Below are positions 9,250-16,267 of a stretch of 16,267 nucleotides of DNA, piece after piece. The notes under the pieces were generated by a model. It saw nothing but the letters and a program-made list of their open reading frames with translations, was not told the origin of the DNA and did no database searches. The position numbers were made by a program, and so were the translations under genes. Origin of the DNA: Gymnopilus junonius. Its lineage: Eukaryota > Basidiomycota > Agaricomycetes > Agaricales > Galerinaceae. The DNA lies in the NCBI GenBank assembly GCA_015501075.1, contig JADNYJ010000676.1, positions 1 to 16,267 on the forward strand, written 5' to 3'. Every line of letters starts with the position of its first letter. Position 1 is the first letter of the stretch.

Positions 9250-11246
9250 GGAAATTAGTCATTTTCATGCTCACAATGGATGCATGAAGATCCAGGAATT
9301 AAATGGTCACTAGACGACCACAGGCAAGTTATTCCACTCAATTCATTTTATTTTGAGAAATCTAGTGCATCAACTAACAGGCACTCGTCGATCTCTTGTT
9401 GTCGAGCTCCCTACTTAAAAAAGACTCTCTGAGTCATTTCTGTCTCTTCATATTTATCCCTTCTAAAATTTTAGAGTAAAATTTCACTAGCTACTTAGGT
9501 ATAAAAGGCCTGTACTAGCTACAATTCCCTCAGCTTGCAGCTAGCCACGAGAGCAGCTCTAAATAGAAGGAACTGGCTCACCCTTACTTGAAGATTTGCT
9601 CAGGACTGATCCTGAGGGTTCTCACCACTTCTGGACTTGACTGGAATTGTGAATGGTTCCGTCCTTCACCCAACCCCCCTCGTCTTATACTGTTCCCACA
9701 CAGAACAGGTTTTTTACAATAAGATATTTGAAGATGGCATCCTTGGCATTATTTTTTACTCATATCCGTCTTGGAAGGATAATCGAGGGTGAGACACAAA
9801 GGATTGGTTTATACTCGTTCCTAAGCCTATTACTAATATAAAAGTCTGAAACAGCAAGCAGCACGTGCCAATCCATTCTGACCCATTTGTACACTCTTAT
9901 CCGTGCTTTACGCATATTGGCCAATATTTAACGGTGCACCTATGACTTGGAATTGGGTCAAGGAAAGCGGAAAGGAGACAATTTCATTTATTGACCGAAA
10001 AAAGAAATATTATCTATTTTTAGCAGGACAAGCTAAAGCACACGTTTGGCACCAATTCTTCGTCTAGATTAATGAATCTGAAGTCGTATTGCCCGGTATT
10101 CATTACCACGCATAAATGGAGGCCTTTTAAAAATTAATAGAAGAGCGACTAAGTTATGTGACAGTAATAAGGCCCGAGTTTGATTGAGGCCTTAGTTAAG
10201 AATTAGGAAGTCTCCCAAAGCTATGACGTATCGTGTATCGGAAGATATAAATCTATCAAAGGCGATGGTGATAAAGGAAAAGGACGATAAGGGGTTCCGA
10301 AGTTAAAGGAATGTGTCCTAATAAATGTCTACTCAGAATTCACATAGCCAGCCTGAGTTTGGACGAGTTTTTTGATCATTAGAGGGGGGGTTAAATGTGA
10401 TCTTCATCGGATTCGCAGAAATGAACTAGAACATGTCCTCATTGACAGATCCTTTTCAACAAACCCTTCCTTAATTTGGTGATAGTTTCATCTACTACAC
10501 CTGATCCGAGTCCAACCGCCCTCATGGAACCGTAGTGCATCCCGTTATGTGATATCTCAAAAGGTGAGGTAGGAGCTAGAACATCATCATGCTCAACTCT
10601 TCCGCGGTCGTGACGTCTACTCCGAGTGGCCGATGTTTAATAAAAGAACGAACATGCATATCTTTAACCTACACACTGCGGAGTGGACAAAGTGGCATAC
10701 TAATGATCTGTGATGCTCGTTGATTTGAGGAGCATATGCCATTGTGCCCACTGCTCATAAATAGTTCCCAGCATAAATGTAAGATCTCCTTGAGATCTCC
10801 ATATTCAGTTGCTGTACCCCTTACCAACTATGTTGGGATGGTACTCTAAGTTGGGCTGCTTTCAACGTCGTAGAATGGCAGATGGGGCCTTTTAAGCGGA
10901 GAGACACTTGGGGCAAGAGTAGCTTCACTCATGTACAAAGAATCGAAAAGGTCCATCGGACTCAGAATTCTCGAAATGCGTCAAACAATCCTCATTGCTC
11001 GCAGAAGCTTCACTTGAAGAAGTAGTACTACTACTAGGTTACAACAATCTCTTGCAACGTAGCATGAGTTAATTTCGCGTCATTAATTTTGTGCAATTAA
11101 GATCCCAACAGACCTTAACAGCTGTCAGAACCCGGGATGAAGCGTTGGGAAATTCTAGATTATGTCAATCTTATACAATTTGTATTATGAATGCGTTCAG
11201 AATAGCATACACTCAATTACGCCCAATGGCCAGAACCCGATCGCCT
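9250..11246. other. Intergenic stretch between the two HPP copies; weak relics only
   Basis: About 2 kb lies between the HPP copies. The left end should hold the promoter of the left copy. On the plus strand there is a good TATA box (TATAAAAG, 9500-9507) close to a perfect 14-bp palindrome (9462-9475) and two CTAGCTAC words (9487 and 9515), which may be a promoter or a solo LTR remnant. Short coding-like patches without start codons lie at 10579-10713 and 10783-11025 on the plus strand. The rest looks like ordinary noncoding sequence. No RNA gene was recognised. Confidence 0.4.
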
Positions 11247-12053
11247 TCAGACGGGAGGAGTATCTATGACCTCAGCAGATTTTTCCGTAGCACTATCAGG
11301 TGGAACTGGTTTGGGGGCTCCTGGGGGACTTGGTGGCTGGAACCAAAACACGGGGTATCGACGTTGGATGTTATTCACGATCAGGGCGACCGCTAGAGCG
11401 AGAGTGGAAGTCAGCAAGACAACCGGTAGATAGTACCATCCCATGTTTCGGACGTCATCGTTTACAGCAGCAAGAAGTGCTGTAGCACCTGAAAGAAAAG
11501 AAGAATGGATTAGCCTAACGTAAAATAAAATAACATTAATGTCAATGACCTGCTGGTGGATGCGTGGTGCCCGTCACTTGCATCACGACAACCGATGTCG
11601 CACATGACAAGGAGCCTGCCAGCCACAGCAATTGTTGGAATCGCTCTTCCGTCGGGAGCAAGTGAAATAATTTGGTAATGCAAATCCCTGTCAAGGCGCC
11701 AAGGAAATGTCCGCCAAAAAGCGCCCGAGGTTGAGCCAGAGGGACATCAATCGCGCCATATATGAGAACGGCAGTAGCTCCCTATGGCAAGTGGTCACTT
11801 GAGGAGGTTAAGGTGAAATTTTATCTTCGGGAAATGCACGTACATAGCTAGCCACGATAGAAGGAACTCCTCTCTCGATGAAATAGTGTGCTTGGCCGAA
11901 AACGGCTTGTATAAGTGATATTCCACAAAACGAGCCGATGAAGGACCATAGCCAGATAATGTAGTGGGACCTCGGGGTCTGCGGCTGCGCACGAAAACCA
12001 AGCCAATGACTGAACCACAGAGGGAGGCGTGAGAGCGGATTTGAAGGTGCCAT
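11247..12053 (-). CDS. HPP-family integral membrane protein (intact copy)
   Basis: Three exons, 11844-12053, 11550-11781 and 11247-11488, join in frame to 227 residues; introns are 62 bp (GT-AG) and 61 bp (GT-AG, with a weak GTCATT donor). The protein is mostly membrane helices: YIIWLWSFIGSFCG near residue 31, a second around IVASYGATAVLIYG, a glycine-rich one after LAQPRALFGGHFLG, one running into the name-giving signature HPPAGATALLAAV, and a last one near LPVVLLTSTLALAVALIV. A hydrophilic Pro-rich tail follows. This is the HPP family (Pfam HPP); plant chloroplast and cyanobacterial members are reported to move nitrite, but the role in fungi is not settled, so nitrite or anion transport is only an inference. 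The ATG at 12053 has a good context (CAAAATGG) and aligns with the family start. A possible extra 5' exon is listed separately. Confidence 0.88.
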
Positions 12054-12061
12054 TTTGGCAG

Positions 12062-12220
12062 CTCAGGTACTGGACGCCCATTCAGCATAGGAAGCGAAAG
12101 ATATGACTTTCCCTACTTACTGGTCGACACTGAACGGAAGACGGTATAAGGGGCAGAAGCCAAGGCAGGGCCAGTTGAGAACGAGGAAGGAGCAGACGTG
12201 GTGAAATTCGTGTTTGGCAT
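12062..12220 (-). other. Possible upstream exon and intron of the intact HPP gene
   Basis: An ATG at 12220 opens a 100-bp frame (12121-12220) rich in Ser, Thr and Ala that ends at a consensus donor, GTAAGT. A 59-bp intron (12062-12120) ending CTGAG would join it in frame to the ATG at 12053, adding 36 residues. The exon sum stays divisible by three (792 bp, 263 residues). The added N-terminus has no recognised motif, and the acceptor is not the stronger CAG nine bases earlier, so the segment may be only a spliced 5' untranslated region. Confidence 0.35.
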
Positions 12221-12228
12221 CGAACCAT

Positions 12229-13232
12229 TTGTCAGGATGCGAGCTGTTCTAAAATTAACCGTGGGAAAACATACAGTTGCCAACGGGCTCGGCAGCCTCT
12301 GTACTTGACCTGGTAAAGAACGCCAGTACTAGCGTTCGTTCACTCACTTCTCAAAGGCATCCGAGGCTTACGGGTTTTAACTCCCATGTAGCTACACCCT
12401 TCATCCATATGAACTCAAATGATGTCCAAACGGCGAAATCATATACCTGATCATCCAAGCTGGGAACTGACGCATTGTCCTAGCTGCAAGTTTCGTTGAT
12501 ACACAATGTATTGAAGGCGGTATGGACCTTGCATTGACAGAAGCACACAAGTTTCACGCCGTAGATAAGATATCGACAACATTGAACGACTTGTGAGCTC
12601 TGCACAGGTGACTTCTTTTGATCTGATCTCGATGATAAAACTTCCTTGCTTACACTGCCTGCACAGAAAGCCGACTAGGATGGCTCCAGGACCGAATAGC
12701 TTTGGAAGTTATAAGCAACATCCTGCTTCCTTGAACTGGGATTTCTACTGCTACTTACACAACTTCTCTTCTGACAGGCGAGTCTACGTCATAAGTGCTG
12801 CTGAACGATGTTGCGAGAACTTGCCTTGAGCACAAGGCAGCCTTAACCAGCTGACGGACCTTGCAATCTGCCTCTTGATCTTGCTTAGACTCGAACCCAG
12901 GCCAGCCGAACAGTAAGCGGGCTTTCATCTCCAAATTCTTTCCGGAAAAGGTCTGAGACAGCGATGGATCAAACGACCATGGACCCGCTCAATTCCCTAC
13001 ACCCATTGCTCAAAGATTCCACGCTTGCCAAGTTGACAGACGCAACGCGCTGATATGTCGTGAATATCATTAAGGAAGAATATCAAAACGACCGGTACAT
13101 CAGCAAGACACTGGAATAGATTCTCCGGGCACTCGGGTCACGTTCATTTTTATGTCCTCTTGACGAGCAACCCATTGTAAGCAGGATAAATACGATAGTT
13201 GCATACGGGAATAAATTTTGAACCTTGTCCCC
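12229..13232. other. Intergenic region between divergent HPP and P450 genes
   Basis: About 1 kb separates two divergently transcribed genes and should contain both promoters. A 78-codon open frame near 12593-12829 has no recognisable motif. A coding-like patch at 12889-13116 (plus strand) contains one in-frame TGA at 13051; it is not recognised. No repeat, RNA gene or transposon end was identified. Confidence 0.4.
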
Positions 13233-15236
13233 ATGTATAGCTATCAGATCCTTTTCGCGGCTGGCGCATTTCCTACCCTCTTCGGTGGCGTCCTCATTGT
13301 CTTTGTTCTTGTCGCTGGAATCACCCAATTTATCCTGGAGGCGTGGCTGAGAAAGCGTTTAGTTGACGACAAAGGAAATCCAATTCCTCATGGCCCCACT
13401 GGCATCCCTCTAGTCGGCAGGTGTTTTACCTTTCCTCTGACATCCTATTGCTGATTACTTTATTCCAGGCTCTTTCCCTTTTTTGACCCGTTATCCAGAG
13501 CTCACCCTTGACTATTGGGCCAAAAAATATGGCTCTTTATATTCATTGTGGCTAGGAAATCAACTCTTTGTCGTCATTTCGGATCCTCACATCGTGAAGG
13601 ACCTCATGGTAACAAACGGTGCTGTGTTTTCTTCCAGAAAGGAAATGTATCTCAAATCGCAAGTCGTGTTTGCGGGTCGGGGTATCACCGCAACCCCGTA
13701 CAATGACCGCTGGTGCGTGGATTATCATCAAAATGACTACTCTTTTTAATGACAGGTGTAGGAGGAAACATCGTCGACTAGCGACCATTTGGCTCAACAA
13801 ACCCGCGGTAGAGGGATATACTCATGTTCTCGACTATGAGGCCCTCGTTCTCGTCCAAGATCTCTACAGGCATGGGAATGCTGGCTTACTCCCTATCAAT
13901 CCTCAACCGAGCGCAGGACGTTGTTCACTTAACAATATGTTGACGATCACATTTGGAATGCGTACTGGCGACATTGCGCACCTCTCGTTGGCCGAGCTCT
14001 TCGGCTATCGCGCGAGTTCATGTCAGTATTTCAGCTATATCCGGATTCCAGATTGCTCATGAACGACGTCAGGAATTGCACCGGACCGGTATCAAACCTG
14101 ATTGATTTCGTGCCCTTCCTTCAAAAGATACCCTCATACATGAAAGCACGCGGACAGAAGCTGCATGCTGATCTCGTTGAAACATATGGGGGGATGATTC
14201 ATGAGATTGATGAGCGCCTAAAGCGTCACGAACATGTTCCAGACTGCTTGGTTAAAACTCTTCTCCAGTCACGGGAAGAAGAGGAATTAGATCACCTGGA
14301 CATGTCTATTCTTTGCTCGGCATTCATGATTGGTGGCGTTGAAACGGTATTTCCAACGCTTATACCAGTTTTGATAGAATTTCACTGATCGGACTTGATA
14401 GACGGCTTCGATAATGCAGTGGTTCTCCGCACTCATTCCAGCCTATCCCGAGATTCAGGCAAGAGCTCATGAAGAATTGGATCGGGTCGTCGGCCGAGAT
14501 CGACTTCCAACAGTTGATGATGAGAAGAATATGCCTTACATCCATGCCATCATCAAGGTTCTCAAAATAAGCGTTCTGTATCTTTTGATTGACATTGCTA
14601 ACACACTTGTCTTCAGGAAGTCGAGCGTTGCCATAACCCGTTCTGGCTTGGAACGCCGCACGTAAACACTCACGACTTCACTTACCGTGGGCAATTTATT
14701 CCCAAGGACACTGTCCTGATATTAAACACTGTACGCTGGAGGACCCTCTCTACCATATGCTTCCTTTCTAATCACCTCCCTAGTACACAATGCATCATGA
14801 TCCGCAGAGACATCCTGATCCCCATAGATTCAACGTAAGCACCTAATTTCGTCGACTTTTGCGCAGCCAATTCACGGCCTTCTAGCCTGAGCGTTACCTT
14901 GAGGATTCCGACTCTCTCATCAGAATCAGCGAATTTGTCAAACCCGCTGGAACGAGATCATTGGATGTTTGGTGTCGGGTATGTTTAACCATTAAAACAG
15001 ACTCATCATTTTTAATGTGGAATTGTAGTCGTCGCATATGTCCTGGAATGTGGGTCGCAGAACGTGAAGTTTGGCTTGTCATTTCGCGTATGCTTTGGGC
15101 TTTCAGGATGGAAGAAATTCCTGGGGAACCGATCGATCTAAAAGAATATGACGGTCTTTCGGGAAGATCTCCAGTACCATTCCGCATCAAGTTGATTCCT
15201 AGGCACGAGAAGGTGGCAAAAATTCTGGGTGTCTAG
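13233..15236 (+). pseudogene. Cytochrome P450 monooxygenase with two frameshifts
   Basis: Nine exons: 13233-13416, 13469-13712, 13762-14021, 14073-14346, 14402-14557, 14617-14730, 14784-14834, 14886-14978 and 15029-15236; introns are 49-59 bp. The sum (1584 bp) gives about 527 residues, the usual size of microsomal P450s. Visible: an N-terminal membrane anchor (about residues 6-35), a Pro/Gly hinge (PHGPTGIPLVG), the I-helix segment GGVETTAS across an intron, K-helix EVER at 14617-14628, PERY at 14886, and the heme loop FGVGRRICPG with the Cys codon at 15039-15041. Such enzymes are held in the ER and oxidise lipids or natural products with a reductase; the substrate is unknown. One base is missing near 13981 and one is extra near 14906. 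The first puts a TGA at the exon 3-4 junction after about 229 residues, before the heme-binding half. The first intron starts with GC. Sequencing error is possible, since everything else is conserved. Confidence 0.88.
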
Positions 15237-15681
15237 AAAAGAGGGCGTAATTGCATTCCATTTTTGCGGAAGATTAAGTTGAATGGACGCATGGTAATAC
15301 TCTGTCTAATCTTGGTCAAATCTTCTAAACCTGTACATTAATTGAATTCGGTTGGTGTTTTGACGTCGTTGTATTGTATTTCATCGACATATACCTTACT
15401 TTTCGTCAATTTATTCTACTTAATTAAGGCTTTGCCAGTGCGGTGCTCTGATTACATTGAGCACTCAAAGGCTGACACCCCTGGCTCTGCGAGACGTTGT
15501 CTTACGTGGGAGTGACCCTGGATTCAAGGTACGCGTGCACTGCATGTCTCGCGTAGTAGAGAACTTTTCCCACTTGGGAACAACTCCGTAGCATTCAGTG
15601 AGCTAATGCGTATCGCCTTGTATTGGTTTGGCACTATATATTCCAGTGTATCCACTGCGTAAAACCTCGGCTGTCGTGACC
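15237..15681. other. Spacer between the P450 and BTB genes
   Basis: About 445 bp holds the P450 3' flank and the BTB gene promoter. Apart from the TATA element listed separately I see no gene, repeat or RNA structure in it. Confidence 0.5.
15635..15640 (+). promoter_or_regulatory. TATA element upstream of the BTB gene
   Basis: TATATA lies 42 bp upstream of the ATG at 15682, within the context CACTATATATTCC. This spacing would leave a short 5' leader, which is common in fungi. The call is by position and sequence only. Confidence 0.4.
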
Positions 15682-16267
15682 ATGGAGTCAGACTTACCTA
15701 CCATCGATAATCTTCATATCGAAAAATCTCTAGTTTCAGCTTCAGTGAAGGAGCCTAGATCTCTGCGTTAGTCTTCTCCTTGATTTGTTGCATTTCGTCC
15801 AGTTGACCTTGATTGCAGTTCAGGATCCGGACGCGGATGTCACATTTTGCTCTGCAGATGGTGATATGTTCCACTTACAAAGAAAGCATTTGGAAGCAAA
15901 TACAGGGGCTTTTCCTGGCTCCGAGTTCGACACTCGAGGAGAAATCACTCATCTGGCCGAACCCTCTGCAGTCCTTTTACTTCTTTTTCAATTCGTATCC
16001 CCGACGCGTGATCCAGAAATAGAGAGCTTGGATATGGATACCCTAGCCGTCTTGACCGAAGCAGCCGAGAAATACGAGGTCTTTCACGCTATGAGCCTTT
16101 GCAGACTACAAATGAAGTGAGTAGTGCCTGTTCAAATCGTAGACATTTTCTGAGCTTGTCCTGGAAGAACTATGGTCTCGTCACATCCACTCAAGGTTTT
16201 AAAACATGCTGCTCGTCATGATTACCTAAACCTCATTCAGGAAGCTGTATCGTACCTCGTACGCCTA
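15682..16267 (+). CDS. BTB/POZ-domain protein, 5' part
   Basis: Exons 15682-15766, 15819-16116 and 16168 to the window end join in one open frame of 161 codons; introns are 52 bp (donor GTTAGT) and 51 bp (donor GTGAGT, acceptor GGAAG). The ATG at 15682 lies in a strong context (GACCATGG). After a short polar N-terminus, the BTB/POZ fold starts at about residue 30 with DPDADVTF, followed by FHLQRKHLEANTGAFPG (the helix carrying the usual His), LLLLFQFV, and EAAEKYEVFHAMSLC. BTB domains pair with themselves or with partners such as Cullin-3; this lineage-expanded Agaricomycete group usually carries only the BTB domain with a helical tail, and its targets are unknown. The third exon (HPLKVLKHAARHDYLNLI) is typical of that tail. 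The gene appears intact, but its 3' end lies beyond the window. Confidence 0.85.

Noticed and set aside
9942..10067. A 41-codon plus-strand frame (ending QAKAHVWHQFF) with coding-like text beyond its stop
   Set aside because: It continues only through many stops of mixed type within 150 bp, and I recognise no domain. It may be chance or very old transposon debris.
11795..12088. Alternative minus-strand frames overlapping exon 1 of the intact HPP gene
   Set aside because: They are shadows of the HPP exon; only the frame from 12053 gives the family helices and splices correctly.
12593..12829. A 78-codon plus-strand frame in the HPP-P450 spacer
   Set aside because: No motif, no ATG at its head, no splice context and no neighbour that supports it.
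12870..12960. A tRNA B-box-like sequence (GGGTTCGAGTCT) on the minus strand near 12884-12900
   Set aside because: The flanking bases do not form a T-arm stem or an acceptor stem, and no matching A box was seen, so this is not a tRNA gene.

Overview
The window looks like nuclear DNA of a filamentous basidiomycete (Agaricomycetes). The protein genes are cut by many 49-68 bp introns, mostly GT-AG. The cytochrome P450, HPP and BTB/POZ proteins have the texture of mushroom-forming fungi, and the left half is occupied by Ty3/Gypsy-type LTR retrotransposons. No bacterial operon structure, rRNA, tRNA or CRISPR was seen. Family assignments rest on reading motifs and remembered family features, not on a database search.

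Layout, left to right. (1) 1-about 1763, minus strand: the 5' part of a decayed Ty3/Gypsy element. Its gag lies at 1-982 and is broken by stops and a frame change; upstream is a possible LTR with a TATA box. The element runs off the left edge. (2) 1764-2491: no gene seen. (3) 2492-8139, plus strand: a nearly full-length but dead Ty3/Gypsy chromovirus with two 193-bp LTRs that differ at nine sites, all transitions. Its gag, protease, reverse transcriptase, RNase H, integrase and chromodomain can be followed in order through six in-frame stops, about eight frame changes and one internal deletion. (4) 8438-9237 and 11247-12053 (possibly to 12220), minus strand: two paralogous HPP-family membrane protein genes with the same exon-intron plan. 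The left copy has a premature stop and no obvious start codon; the right copy is intact. (5) About 2 kb between them has only weak coding-like relics. (6) 13233-15236, plus strand: a nine-exon cytochrome P450 with membrane anchor, ExxR and heme-Cys motifs, carrying a one-base deletion and a one-base insertion. (7) 15682-end, plus strand: the 5' part of an intact BTB/POZ-domain gene.

The genes do not suggest one pathway. The HPP proteins are predicted membrane channels or transporters (relatives in plants and cyanobacteria carry nitrite), the P450 an ER-anchored monooxygenase, and the BTB protein an intracellular protein-interaction factor. The shared theme is decay: two dead retroelements, a decaying HPP copy whose last exon lies about 300 bp from an element's 3' LTR, and a frameshifted P450 sit beside an intact HPP gene and an apparently intact BTB gene. 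Many of the element stops can be explained by C-to-T change at CpG, which fits methylation-linked mutation of transposons. I did not find a convincing new biological system; the best leads are the HPP duplication and the mutation pattern.
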